A stretch of 64,000 nt of DNA from Clostridium fungisolvens (lineage in GTDB: Bacteria > Bacillota > Clostridia > Clostridiales > Clostridiaceae): positions 434,001 to 498,000 of the forward strand of contig NZ_BLZR01000001.1 in assembly GCF_014193895.1 (NCBI RefSeq). The letters run 5' to 3'. A model generated the notes under the pieces. That model was not told where the DNA came from. It did no database searches and was given only the letters and a program-made list of their open reading frames with translations. A program made the position numbers and the translations under genes. This document shows, one piece after another, positions 44,027 to 53,783 of this stretch (position 1 is the stretch's first letter; each line of letters opens with the position of its first letter).

Positions 44027-44554
44027 ATGAAACAAAGTAGTGCTAATGTAAAAAATAATCAGAGTATGGTATATAAGTTAACCTTAAGTGGTTTATTTAT
44101 TGCTTTTGGTACAGTTACAGGATCAGTTTTCTATATACCATTTTTAGGCGGAAAGATGTTTCCGGTTCAACACTTTTTAAATGTAGTTGCAGCAGTAGTA
44201 CTTGGACCTTTCTATGGAGTAGCTAATGCTTTTTGCATCTCGCTACTAAGAAATATTTTAGGGACAGGTTCCATACTAGCATTTCCGGGAAGTATGGTTG
44301 GAGCTTTTTTAGCAGGAATAGTTTATAAGAAATTTAAAAATATATACCTTACAGCTGTAGGTGAGTTCGTAGGAACAGGAATACTAGGAGCCTTAATAGC
44401 ATACCCAATGGCTACAATGATATTAGGTAAAAAGGTAGCTGCTTTTGCATATGTGTTCCCATTCTCATTAAGCTGTGCTGGAGGAGCAATCCTTGCAGTA
44501 ATATTATTATCAGTACCAGTTATAAGAAAGGTGATCAAAAGGGAGGCATTATAA
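44027..44554 (+). CDS. thiW: ThiW, thiazole-precursor ECF transporter S component
   Basis: The 175-residue integral membrane protein has five to six helices. Features such as GTVTGSVFYIPFLGGKMFPVQH and the GPFYGVANAFCISLLRNILGTGS loop match ThiW, the substrate-binding (S) component predicted to import the thiazole moiety of thiamine with a shared ECF energy module. Placement behind a TPP riboswitch and next to thiD supports this. RBS AAGGAGG; CCTTC 16 bases upstream can pair with it. Confidence 0.92.
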   Translation: MKQSSANVKNNQSMVYKLTLSGLFIAFGTVTGSVFYIPFLGGKMFPVQHFLNVVAAVVLGPFYGVANAFCISLLRNILGTGSILAFPGSMVGAFLAGIVYKKFKNIYLTAVGEFVGTGILGALIAYPMATMILGKKVAAFAYVFPFSLSCAGGAILAVILLSVPVIRKVIKREAL

Positions 44555-45367
44555 ATGATAAGAAAGGCACTTACAATAGCAGGTTCAGATACTTGTGGAG
44601 GCGCTGGAATTCAAGCAGATATAAAATCATTTTCAGCTAATGGAGTTTATGGAATGAGTGTTATAACTGCAATAACCGTTCAAAATACTCAAGGTGTTTT
44701 TGGTATACAGGATGTTAACCCAGATATAATAGAGAAGCAAATAGAAGCTATATTCGATGATATTGAAGTTGATGCTATAAAGATAGGGATGGTATCTAAA
44801 ATAGAATCAATTAATGCTATAGCATCCGCTCTAAAAAAGATAGATAAATTACCACCAGTAATTTTAGATCCAGTAATGGTTTCAAAAAGTGGATTTAAGC
44901 TTCTTTCTGAAGATGCAAAAGAAACTCTTATAAAAGAGCTATTTCCATTAGCGGAGGTTATTACACCAAATATACCAGAGGCAGAAGAAATTTTAGGATA
45001 TCAAATAACAAACTTTGAAGAAATGTATAAGGCTGCGAAGGATTTAAAAGAATTAGGACCTAAATATGTTCTTGTCAAAGGTGGACATCTTGAAGGAGAT
45101 GCTATAGATTCTTTATTTGATGGAGAAAAGCTCATAAGCTTTAAGCAGGAAAGAATAAACACAAAAAATACGCATGGTACTGGATGTACATTATCTTCAG
45201 CTATAGCAGCTAATGTTGCAAAGGGCATGAGTATGGTTGAGGCAGTAGAGGAAGCTAAAAAGTATATAACAATAGCTATTGAACACAGTATAGAACTTGG
45301 TAAAGGGGTAGGACCAACTAACCACTTTTATGAGCTTTACAGAAAAGCAGGTCTAAATAACGAATAA
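44555..45367 (+). CDS. thiD: Hydroxymethylpyrimidine/phosphomethylpyrimidine kinase
   Basis: The 270-residue ribokinase-fold enzyme phosphorylates HMP to HMP-PP for thiamine synthesis. Typical motifs are TIAGSDTCGGAGIQADIKSF at the N-terminus, VLDPVMVSKSG, TPNIPEAEEILG, VLVKGGHLEGD and the anion hole THGTGCTLSSAIAA with its catalytic Asp region altered as usual for ThiD. It begins directly after the thiW stop codon, so the two are coupled and share the TPP riboswitch. RBS GGGAGG. Confidence 0.95.
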   Translation: MIRKALTIAGSDTCGGAGIQADIKSFSANGVYGMSVITAITVQNTQGVFGIQDVNPDIIEKQIEAIFDDIEVDAIKIGMVSKIESINAIASALKKIDKLPPVILDPVMVSKSGFKLLSEDAKETLIKELFPLAEVITPNIPEAEEILGYQITNFEEMYKAAKDLKELGPKYVLVKGGHLEGDAIDSLFDGEKLISFKQERINTKNTHGTGCTLSSAIAANVAKGMSMVEAVEEAKKYITIAIEHSIELGKGVGPTNHFYELYRKAGLNNE

Positions 45368-45433
45368 AAATATTTATAGTTGGAATTTCTATAAATAATC
45401 TTAGATAAATTAAAGGCGATGCAATTAAACATG

Positions 45434-45633
45434 TTGAAATTAATTGCTTATTCATCCGATGCTTTAATGAGCTTACGCAAAGAATTAATATGATTTTGTC
45501 ATATTCCATGGCTAAAACTGTAAACTCACTACGTTCGAACAGTACAGTTTCTTAACGCCATTCCATTTGAAAAAATCATTTAATTCTAGCGGCTTGCTCA
45601 TATAGCATCTACTGCATAACCAATTAATTTCAA
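45434..45633. repeat. Palindromic element family 1, copy F (complete, 200 bp)
   Basis: Ends are TTGAAATTAATTG and CAATTAATTTCAA, with AACTGTAAACTCACTACGTTCG in the core. The terminal bases differ from copy A but match each other across the palindrome. It lies 66 bases after thiD. Confidence 0.8.
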
Positions 45634-45704
45634 TAATATTATTAAACACTGAAAATATAACAAAAGTATAAGATAAATAATACAAGTCAATAATTAAAGA
45701 TAAG

Positions 45705-45742
45705 ATGAATCAGTTTATTTATAAGTAAGCTGATTCATTTTT
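45705..45742 (+). terminator. Probable terminator upstream of recQ
   Basis: ATGAATCAG and CTGATTCAT arms with an AT-rich loop are followed by T5. It may end the thiW-thiD transcript after reading through the palindromic element. Confidence 0.6.
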
Positions 45743-45890
45743 ACTATATAAAAAACTATAAAACTTTCAGGAAGATTGCTTCACAACTTTTCTATGTTAG
45801 TATAAATTCATACAATTATTTTCTTATAGAAATTGGATTGTATAAAAAGTATAATTAAAGGTATAAATGTGACAAGAGAAGAGGTGCCAG

Positions 45891-47672
45891 ATGGATAATT
45901 CACTAAAGGTATTAAAAAAAGTATTTGGTTTTTCTAGTTTTAGAGAAGGACAAAGAGAAATAATACAAACCATATTAAGTGGAAGAGATGTATTTGCTGT
46001 TATGCCTACCGGTGGTGGAAAGTCTGTTTGTTATCAGATACCAGCAGTTTTAATGGGAGGTATAACTTTAGTAATATCGCCTCTTATTTCTTTAATGAAA
46101 GATCAAGTAGATAGTATAAATAATGTAGGAATAAATGCTGCATTCATAAATAGCACTATAAATAAAAATGAAATAGTTGAAATAATTGAAGATGCACTCA
46201 TAGGAAAATATAAGCTGATATATATTGCACCAGAAAGATTAGAGTTAGATTACTGCGTTAAACTCATAAGAACCTTAAACATATCTCAGATTGCAGTTGA
46301 TGAGGCTCATTGTGTATCTCAGTGGGGACATGATTTTAGGCAAAGTTATAGATTTATACTGCCCTTTGTAAATTCATTATCAAAAAGGCCTGTAATAACA
46401 GCCTTTACAGCTACTGCCACTGAAGAAGTCAGGGTAGATAGTATGAAGCTTTTAGGACTAAAGGATCCATATGTACATATAAGTAGCTTTAATAGAGATA
46501 ATTTATCAATGAATATACATAAGGAAGTAGATAAACTGGAATTTGTTAAGGACATAATAAGAGAACATGAGGATCAATCAGGAATAATATATTGTTCAAG
46601 AAGAAAAGATGTTGATGGACTTTATGACTATCTTAGAGAAAGAGGCTACAGTGCTGCAAAATACCATGGAGGCCTAAAGGACGAAGAAAAAGAATTCTTC
46701 CAAGATGAATTTCTTTTTGATAGAAAAGATATTATGATAGCAACCAATGCCTTTGGAATGGGCATAGATAAGTCAAATGTAAGATATATTGTTCATTTCT
46801 CCTTACCTAAAAATATAGAAAACTACTATCAAGAGATTGGCAGAGGGGGAAGAGATGGCGAGAAATGCCAGTGTCACTTGCTATATTCCAGAGAAGATAT
46901 ACCTTCTCTAGAGTATATGATAAATACCTCTACTGTATTAAATAGAAGGGAAATTGAACTTAGAAAGCTTCAAGCAATGGTTGATTTCTGTGAGTCACAT
47001 AATTGCTACAGGCATTTTATATTAAAATATTTTGGAGAAAGTGATATAAAAGAATACTGTAACAATTGTTCTAATTGCCTAAATAATGATGAACTTAGAG
47101 ATATAACTGTAGAAGCACAAAAAATTCTTTCTTGTGTTTATAGAACTAAAGAACGCTATGGAATATCTGTGATGGTAGATATACTGAGAGGGTATTCGGG
47201 GCCTAAGATACTAGATAACAAATTAAATGAACTTTCAACTTACGGTATTATGAAAGAATATAGTACAAAGTTTATTAAGGATATAGTACAAACTTTAATA
47301 GATGAAGGCTTTGTAGATAAAAAAGAAGGTACCTATTCTATGTTGAAGCTTAATAAAAAGTCAATAGATATTCTTAAAGGCAAAGAAAAGGTGATGGCAA
47401 AGCTTAAAGATACTAATGATGATACTGTTTTAGATGAAGAACTATTTAAGAAGTTAAGAATACTTAGACGTGATTTATCTCAAAGTGAAAATGTAAAACC
47501 ATACATAATATTCTCTGATTCTACTTTAATACAGATAGCTAACTTAAGGCCTCAAACAAAAGAGGAACTTAAAGAAATACGCGGTGTAGGCGAGAAAAAA
47601 ATTGATAGATATGGAGAAAGAGTTCTTAGGGTAGTTCATAATCATATTTTGATGAAAAGCAAGGTTAATTAG
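45891..47672 (+). CDS. recQ: ATP-dependent DNA helicase RecQ
   Basis: The 593-residue superfamily 2 helicase unwinds DNA 3' to 5' in recombination and repair. Motif 0 (FGFSSFREGQREII), Walker A MPTGGGKSVCYQIP, VDEAHCVSQWGHDFR, TAFTATA and the QEIGRGGRDG motif VI are all present. A zinc-binding region follows (CESHNCYRH... CNNCSNC), then the winged helix and a C-terminal HRDC domain (about 510-590). Length is typical. It is monocistronic with a terminator about 180 bases downstream. RBS AGAGGTG. Confidence 0.96.
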   Translation: MDNSLKVLKKVFGFSSFREGQREIIQTILSGRDVFAVMPTGGGKSVCYQIPAVLMGGITLVISPLISLMKDQVDSINNVGINAAFINSTINKNEIVEIIEDALIGKYKLIYIAPERLELDYCVKLIRTLNISQIAVDEAHCVSQWGHDFRQSYRFILPFVNSLSKRPVITAFTATATEEVRVDSMKLLGLKDPYVHISSFNRDNLSMNIHKEVDKLEFVKDIIREHEDQSGIIYCSRRKDVDGLYDYLRERGYSAAKYHGGLKDEEKEFFQDEFLFDRKDIMIATNAFGMGIDKSNVRYIVHFSLPKNIENYYQEIGRGGRDGEKCQCHLLYSREDIPSLEYMINTSTVLNRREIELRKLQAMVDFCESHNCYRHFILKYFGESDIKEYCNNCSNCLNNDELRDITVEAQKILSCVYRTKERYGISVMVDILRGYSGPKILDNKLNELSTYGIMKEYSTKFIKDIVQTLIDEGFVDKKEGTYSMLKLNKKSIDILKGKEKVMAKLKDTNDDTVLDEELFKKLRILRRDLSQSENVKPYIIFSDSTLIQIANLRPQTKEELKEIRGVGEKKIDRYGERVLRVVHNHILMKSKVN

Positions 47673-48045
47673 TTGATATGTGGTAAATAACGAGAAATTA
47701 TAAGAATTTAAGAACATAACAATATAACAATTTAAAATCATAACTATATATAATTATATGAATATATAGTTATATCAACGGTTTGAAAGATTATTACCTT
47801 GAAAAATTATATTATAAACTGTTGGTATCTAATGAGTATATTACTAAACACAAAAATCAAGGACCAAAAATAAAAAAATAGGTCTTTGATTTTTTTATTT
47901 TTTCTATCATAATAAATATATGGCAATTAAAACCTAAAATAATAATTAAAAGATAGTTTGAATTTTGAACAGCAAATTAAAAAATATACTATAATAAGAA
48001 GAAATATATCTTTATATGGTAATGTTTACAATGGAGGAGATTTTT
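47673..48045. other. Intergenic region with hairpin and terminator
   Basis: An AT-only hairpin ATAACTATATA/TATATAGTTAT lies at 47740-47773. A strong terminator AAAAATCAAGGACC/GGTCTTTGATTTTT with T7 lies at 47852-47897. The last 100 bases probably hold the promoter of the ROK gene. No gene was seen. Confidence 0.6.
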
Positions 48046-48939
48046 ATGAGTAAGTATATGGTTATTGACGTTGGAGGATCAGCAATAAAATATTCGATTA
48101 TGGATGGAGAAGGTGTTGCTTATGAAAAAGGGAGTATTCCTACTCCAAAGAGTGGTATAAATGAGTTTGTTGAGGTATTAGGAAATTTAGTAGAAGGTTC
48201 AAAGAAGACTTATGAAATTGAGGGACTAGCTTGTAGTATGCCGGGAGCTGTAGAACCAAAAAGCGGAATTATTTATGGAGCTAGCGCTGTAGATTACATA
48301 CATGGTCCTAATGTAAAAGAATTGCTATCGCAAAGAACAGGACTTAGAGTATCCATTGAAAATGATGCGAATTGTGCTGGATTGGCAGAAGGATGGCTTG
48401 GTGCAGCAAAGGATTGTGAAAATTATATTTGTGTAGTAATTGGAACAGGTATTGGTGGCTGTGTAGTGGTAAATAAAAAGATTCTTAGAGGAAAAAATCT
48501 CCATGGAGGAGAATTTGGATTCATGCTTGTAGATGACAGTGATGACATAGAAGGACATACGTGGAGTAATAATGCATCTACCTTTGCTTTAGTAAGAAAG
48601 GTTGCAAAGGAAAAAGGATTAAATGAAGAAGAATTAAATGGTAAGAAAGTTTTTGAAATGGCTGAAAATGGAGATGAACAAGTAAAGAATATCATAGATA
48701 AATGGTACAACTATTTAGTAAGAGGATTATTTAACTTAAAATATATCATAGACCCTGATAAGATATTAATTGGTGGAGCTATAAGTAGTAGAGCAGATTT
48801 CTATGATGTTGTAAATGAAAAGCTTGATAAAATGAAAAGCTATTATGCAAAACTAGATATTGCTGTAGAGAAGTGTGCTTTTGAAAATGATTCTAATTTA
48901 ATAGGTGCTTTATACAATTTCTTGTACTGTGATAATTAA
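48046..48939 (+). CDS. ROK-family sugar kinase-like protein lacking the zinc motif
   Basis: The start is the ATG (MSKYMVIDVGG) 6 bases after GGAGGAGA. The 297-residue protein has the ROK phosphate-1 motif DVGGSAIKYS, adenosine-fold loop IGTGIGGCVV, catalytic Asp in ENDANCAGLAE, and IGGAISSR. The usual ROK zinc site, a CxCGxxGC stretch after HGGEFG, is absent and replaced by VDDSDDIEGHTW. Zinc-less members exist, but the change near the sugar pocket makes glucose specificity uncertain. It probably phosphorylates a hexose or N-acetylated sugar. Monocistronic. Confidence 0.88.
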   Translation: MSKYMVIDVGGSAIKYSIMDGEGVAYEKGSIPTPKSGINEFVEVLGNLVEGSKKTYEIEGLACSMPGAVEPKSGIIYGASAVDYIHGPNVKELLSQRTGLRVSIENDANCAGLAEGWLGAAKDCENYICVVIGTGIGGCVVVNKKILRGKNLHGGEFGFMLVDDSDDIEGHTWSNNASTFALVRKVAKEKGLNEEELNGKKVFEMAENGDEQVKNIIDKWYNYLVRGLFNLKYIIDPDKILIGGAISSRADFYDVVNEKLDKMKSYYAKLDIAVEKCAFENDSNLIGALYNFLYCDN

Positions 48940-49199
48940 ATAAATTTTATAAGAATAAGAAGCTAGAGAGTTTTTATAACTTAATAGCTTTTTTCTTTTC
49001 AATATAAAATTATCTAAATTTGAAAAATAAAATTTTAATTTTATAATCCACTGAAAAAATACCATTTTAGTAGCTTTAATCTAAATTGGATAAAGATGTG
49101 TAGTATAAAAATAATTCTTATTTAACAAATATTCAAATCAGATTAGTCATAGATAGTTTGTCCCTCTGAATATATTTTTATAAAAGGAGGGAGATGTAG

Positions 49200-51122
49200 A
49201 TGGATTTTAAGCAATTTATTGAAAATGATAGAGAAAAACATAATAAGCATAAGTTTAAGGGGACATTTCTAGATTATTTGGAAATAGTAAAGGAAAACCC
49301 AGATGTAGCAAAGTTGGCGCACAAGAGAGTCTATGACATCATAGTTGATAAGGGTGTAAAGATATTAAAACCTGAAGAGAATGCAAGGGTTAGAAAAATA
49401 TATGGCAATGAAATGATAAAAAGGTATAACTTTTTTGAGAATGACTTCTTCGGGATAGATAAGATATTGATGAAGCTTGTTAATTATTTCTATTCAGCTT
49501 CAATGAAGGGAGAAGAAGCAAGGCAGGTACTATATTTAGTGGGACCAGTTGGAGCTGGAAAATCCTCATTAGTTGAGGCATTAAAGAAAGCTTTAGAGAT
49601 GGCAGATCCAATATATGCTATTGAAGGGTGTCCTATGCATGAAGAACCGCTTCATCTTATTCCAAAGCATCTTAGACCTAAATTCGAAGAATCACTGGGA
49701 GTTCAAATAGAAGGAGACCTTTGCCCTGTATGCAGATATAGACTAATGAATGAATTTAATGGAAGATATGAGGACTTCCCAGTAGAAACTAAAGGGTTCT
49801 CAATCAGATCAAGGAAGGGTATAGGCGTAGTGCCTCCTGTAGACCCAAACAATCAGGATACATCTATTTTAACTGGTGCTGTAGATATATCTAAGATGGA
49901 TATGTATCCAGAAGATGATCCTAGAATATTCTCACTTAATGGTGCTTTTAATGTAGGTAATAGAGGTCTTGTTGAATTTATAGAAGTATTCAAGAATGAT
50001 GTTGAATATCTTCATACTATAATAACAGCAACTCAAGAAAAATCAATTCCTTCACCAGGTAAAGGATCTATGATTTATTTCGATGGACTTATAATAGCTC
50101 ACTCAAATGAGGCTGAATGGAATAAATTTAAGTCAGATCATACAAATGAAGCGATACTAGATAGAATAGTAAAGATTGAAGTTCCATATTGTATGGAATT
50201 AAATGAAGAAAAGAAGATATATGAGAAGATAATAAAGAAGAGTAACTTTAATGCTCATATAGCTCCTCATACTCTAGACATTGCTGCAATGTTTGCAATT
50301 CTTTCTAGATTATCTCCATCAGCAAAGGTGGACCCAATAACTAAGCTAAAGATATACAACGGTGAAGATATAGTAGAAAAGGGTTCTACAAAGAGATTAG
50401 ATCTGTTAGAACTCAAGGAAGAAGCAGGTCCTAATGAAGGAATGAAGGGAATATCAACTAGATTTATAATTAAAGCTATTGATAATGCTCTTTCAAGTTC
50501 TGAATATCCATGTATAAACCCTTTAAGTATCATGGAAAGCCTAATAAAATCAGTTAAGGATTTAGATACATCACAAGAAGATAAGAAGAAGTATCTTGGT
50601 TTTATACAGGATACATTAAGAAAGGAATACAATAAGATACTTGAAAAAGAAATAACTAAGGCATTTATACATTCTTTTAGAGAGCAAGCTGAGAGTTTAT
50701 TTAACAACTATATCGATAATGCAGAAGCATATGTTAATAAAACTAAGCTTAAAGATAATTCTACTGGAGAGGAATTAAATCCAGATGAAAGCTTTATGAG
50801 AAGTATAGAAGAGCAGATTGGTATTTCAGAAAGTTCAGCTAAAGGCTTTAGATCTGATGTAACTTCATATATGTTCTATGTTGTGAGAAATGGTGGCCAT
50901 ATAGATTATACTGCTTACGAACCTTTGAAGGAAGCTATTGAGAAAAAGCTTACAGCTTCAGTAAGGGATCTTTCCAGAATTATAACTAAATCTAGAGTTA
51001 GGGATAAGGAACAAGATGAGAAGTATAATGCTATGGTAGAAGAAATGAAAGAGAATGGATATTGCCCTCATTGCTGCGATGTTATATTAAAATACGCTGC
51101 AAACAACTTGTGGAAGGATTGA
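49200..51122 (+). CDS. prkA: PrkA, AAA+ serine kinase/protease-like sporulation protein
   Basis: The 640-residue protein has Walker A GPVGAGKSS (about 114-122), the CPMHEEPLHLIP segment, a CPVCRYR Cys motif, and the C-terminal PrkA domain with the conserved SRVRDKEQD and CPHCC near the end. PrkA was described as a serine protein kinase of the spore former B. subtilis, and later work argues for AAA+ protease activity. It heads the conserved trio prkA-yhbH-spoVR. RBS AAAGGAGGGAG. No sigma factor binding site could be assigned with confidence. Confidence 0.95.
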   Translation: MDFKQFIENDREKHNKHKFKGTFLDYLEIVKENPDVAKLAHKRVYDIIVDKGVKILKPEENARVRKIYGNEMIKRYNFFENDFFGIDKILMKLVNYFYSASMKGEEARQVLYLVGPVGAGKSSLVEALKKALEMADPIYAIEGCPMHEEPLHLIPKHLRPKFEESLGVQIEGDLCPVCRYRLMNEFNGRYEDFPVETKGFSIRSRKGIGVVPPVDPNNQDTSILTGAVDISKMDMYPEDDPRIFSLNGAFNVGNRGLVEFIEVFKNDVEYLHTIITATQEKSIPSPGKGSMIYFDGLIIAHSNEAEWNKFKSDHTNEAILDRIVKIEVPYCMELNEEKKIYEKIIKKSNFNAHIAPHTLDIAAMFAILSRLSPSAKVDPITKLKIYNGEDIVEKGSTKRLDLLELKEEAGPNEGMKGISTRFIIKAIDNALSSSEYPCINPLSIMESLIKSVKDLDTSQEDKKKYLGFIQDTLRKEYNKILEKEITKAFIHSFREQAESLFNNYIDNAEAYVNKTKLKDNSTGEELNPDESFMRSIEEQIGISESSAKGFRSDVTSYMFYVVRNGGHIDYTAYEPLKEAIEKKLTASVRDLSRIITKSRVRDKEQDEKYNAMVEEMKENGYCPHCCDVILKYAANNLWKD

Positions 51123-51126
51123 TAAT

Positions 51127-52302
51127 ATGGCAATATTCAGAGACCATGCTGAAAATCCAGTTGAACACGATAGAGCTATAGAAGATAGAAGAAGACATAG
51201 GCAGTTAGTTGAAAAGTCTATAAAAGAAAATTTAGGAGATATACTTTCTGAGGAAAGTATAATCGGAGAATCAAAAAATAAGAAGTTTAAAATTCCTATA
51301 AGAGGGATAAAAGAGTATCAATTTGTGTACGGAAACAATAATGGCGGGGTAGCAAATGGTACTGGCGAAGAAAAAAGAGGAGATAAGGTAGGTAAAGCTT
51401 CAGAGCAAGGGGGCAATGGCCCCGGCTCTGCTGGCAATCAAGAAGGTGAAGATGTATATGAGACTGAAATAACTTTGGAAGAGTTATTAGATTATATAGT
51501 TGAAGATCTTGATCTGCCTAACTTAGATAGAAAGAAGTATTCGGAGATAATCGTAGAAAGTTCTGGACGAAAAAGAGGTTATCAAAGGTACGGAATAAAT
51601 CCAAGACTTGCTAAAAAGAAGACAGTTATGGCCAAAATAGCTAGAAAGCAAGGCAAGAAAAGGGCACTGGCTGAAATTGGAAAAGGTGAAGAGATTGAAA
51701 GATTTCCATTTAGAGAAGAAGATATGCGATATTATAAGGTAAAGAAAAAACCTAAAAAAGAAAGTAATGCGGTTATGATCTTTATAATGGACGTATCTGG
51801 ATCAATGGATAATTCAAAGAAGTTTCTTGCTAGATCTTTTTTCTTCGTGCTATCTAGATTTATACGAAGAAAGTATAACAATATAGCTTTTGAATTTATA
51901 TCACATACCACATTATCTAAAGTTGTTAATGAATATGAATTTTTCCACAAAGCTGAGTCAGGCGGAACTTATATATCTTCGGGACTTAACAAGGCCTTAG
52001 AGCTTATAAGGGAGAAATATAACCCAGACATGTGGAACATATATCCATTCTATGCATCTGACGGAGATAACTGGAGCGAAGATAATGAAAGAGCTATAAA
52101 AGCAGTAAATGATCTATGTGAAATAAGTAATTTATTTGGTTATGCAGAACTGTTGCCTTCTACTTATTCTACAACTATGTACTACAGATTTCTGAAGGAA
52201 ATAAAAAAGAAGAATTTTGCAATGGTTGTAGTGAAAGAAAAGAAAGACCTGTGGAATGCATTGAAATTTATGCTATCTAAGGAGCTTAAGGAGGAAGGGT
52301 GA
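51127..52302 (+). CDS. yhbH: Sporulation protein YhbH (DUF444, VWA-like)
   Basis: The 391-residue protein has a basic N-terminal half, a Gly/Asn-rich low-complexity insert (about 72-105), and a VWA-like domain with MIDAS DVSGSMDNS (about 222-230), SGGTYISSGL and ASDGDNW. It follows prkA by 4 bases and lies before spoVR, as in many spore formers. The combination of an AAA+ protein with a VWA partner parallels the MoxR module at 2.4-5 kb in this window. It is expected to be expressed early in sporulation. Confidence 0.94.
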   Translation: MAIFRDHAENPVEHDRAIEDRRRHRQLVEKSIKENLGDILSEESIIGESKNKKFKIPIRGIKEYQFVYGNNNGGVANGTGEEKRGDKVGKASEQGGNGPGSAGNQEGEDVYETEITLEELLDYIVEDLDLPNLDRKKYSEIIVESSGRKRGYQRYGINPRLAKKKTVMAKIARKQGKKRALAEIGKGEEIERFPFREEDMRYYKVKKKPKKESNAVMIFIMDVSGSMDNSKKFLARSFFFVLSRFIRRKYNNIAFEFISHTTLSKVVNEYEFFHKAESGGTYISSGLNKALELIREKYNPDMWNIYPFYASDGDNWSEDNERAIKAVNDLCEISNLFGYAELLPSTYSTTMYYRFLKEIKKKNFAMVVVKEKKDLWNALKFMLSKELKEEG

Positions 52303-53672
52303 TGGATTATACAGTTAGAGAATTAGAAAAATGGAACGTATTAATAGAAGATATGGCAAAGGAAGTAGGTCTTGATTTTTACCCCCAAGAGTTTGAAATA
52401 ATAGGGTATAATGAAATGTTAAGCTACGAGGCTTATGTAGGAATGCCATCAAGATATCCTCATTGGAGTTACGGAAAAGCTTACGAGAAAAACAGAACAC
52501 TATATTCACTAAATCTCACTGGATTACCATACGAAATGGTGATAAATTCTAACCCAAGCTTGGCATATCTAATGAAGGACAACACATTACTTCTTCAAAT
52601 ATTAACCATGGCCCATGTGTATGGACATAATGACTTTTTCAAGAATAACAGATTATTTAAGGAAGGTACTGATGCAGACCATACCTTAGAGATGTTCAAG
52701 TTAGATGCAGAGACTGTGAGACGATATATCAATAATCCAAGCATAGGATATCAGAGAGTGGAAAGAGTTTTAGATGCAGCTCATGCCATAAGATATCAGA
52801 TTAGCCGTGTTATCGGTGAGAAAAAAGTATCACAGAATGAGCAAAGGAAAAGACTTATAGAGGATTATTCAAGAAAAGTTGAAAGTAGAGGAATCTTAGA
52901 TAGTAATGATCCTATTGAGGAGCCTAATTTATCGAAAATTCCTTTAAGTCCGGAAGATGATTTGTTACAGTTCATAATAGATTATGGTGATTTGGAAGAT
53001 TGGGAGAAGAGTCTTTTAACTATAGTAAGAAGAGAAACATTATATTTCTTACCACAGATTGAAACAAAAACAATGAATGAAGGATGGGCGAGTTTTTGGC
53101 ATTATAATATACTTAAGAAGCTCAATCTTCCTCAGGAATTGCATTTTGAATTCTTAAAAAGACATAATGATGTAGTTGCTCCGATGCTAGGAGGGTTAAA
53201 TCCTTATTATATTGGATTTAGAGTTCTTGAGGATATCGAAAAGAGATATGGCAGAGATAAGATTTTTGAGGTTAGAGCTATTGAGAGGGATAATTCGTTT
53301 TTAAGAAAATATCTTACTGAAGAATTATGTGCTGAACTTAATTTGTTCCAATATGCTAAAAAAGGCTTTGATTATGTAGTTGATGAAGTAGCTGATGAGT
53401 CAGGATGGAAAAAAATAAGAGATACTATAGCGACTAACACTGGGGTCGGAAGTATACCGTATATAAGAGTTATAGATTTAAATAGAAGAGATAATACTCT
53501 TACTTTAGAGCATGTATTTGACGGAAGAGAATTAGATATAGCTTATGCTAAAGAAACGTTAAAGTATGTTCAAGAATTATGGGGCTATAAAGTAGTATTG
53601 GTTACTAAGACCAAAGAACTGCAGGATATATCCATAGTTTGTGATGAAACTAAGAAGATAATTACAAAATAA
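52302..53672 (+). CDS. spoVR: SpoVR family stage V sporulation protein
   Basis: The start is the ATG that shares one base with the yhbH stop, 9 bases after GGAGGAAGG; a GTG one codon earlier is less likely. The 456-residue protein carries SpoVR signatures MAHVYGHNDFFKNN, PQIETKTMNEGWASFWHYNIL and NPYYIGFRVLEDIE. HVYGH and the MNEGWASFWH His/Glu cluster look like a metal site. SpoVR is involved in spore cortex formation in B. subtilis. Third gene of the operon, ended by a GC-rich terminator. Confidence 0.95.
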   Translation: MDYTVRELEKWNVLIEDMAKEVGLDFYPQEFEIIGYNEMLSYEAYVGMPSRYPHWSYGKAYEKNRTLYSLNLTGLPYEMVINSNPSLAYLMKDNTLLLQILTMAHVYGHNDFFKNNRLFKEGTDADHTLEMFKLDAETVRRYINNPSIGYQRVERVLDAAHAIRYQISRVIGEKKVSQNEQRKRLIEDYSRKVESRGILDSNDPIEEPNLSKIPLSPEDDLLQFIIDYGDLEDWEKSLLTIVRRETLYFLPQIETKTMNEGWASFWHYNILKKLNLPQELHFEFLKRHNDVVAPMLGGLNPYYIGFRVLEDIEKRYGRDKIFEVRAIERDNSFLRKYLTEELCAELNLFQYAKKGFDYVVDEVADESGWKKIRDTIATNTGVGSIPYIRVIDLNRRDNTLTLEHVFDGRELDIAYAKETLKYVQELWGYKVVLVTKTKELQDISIVCDETKKIITK

Positions 53673-53697
53673 AAAATCGCGGGAAACCGCGGTTTTT
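53671..53697 (+). terminator. Terminator of the prkA-yhbH-spoVR operon
   Basis: AAAAATCGCGG and CCGCGGTTTTT (one G-U) form a compact stem directly after the stop codon. Confidence 0.9.
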
Positions 53698-53783
53698 CAT
53701 TTTGGCGCTGTTAAAGCATAGTTGGTAACAATTGTAATATGTTTGAATATATTAATGTGTGTAGTATTTTTAGGAGAAATTTT

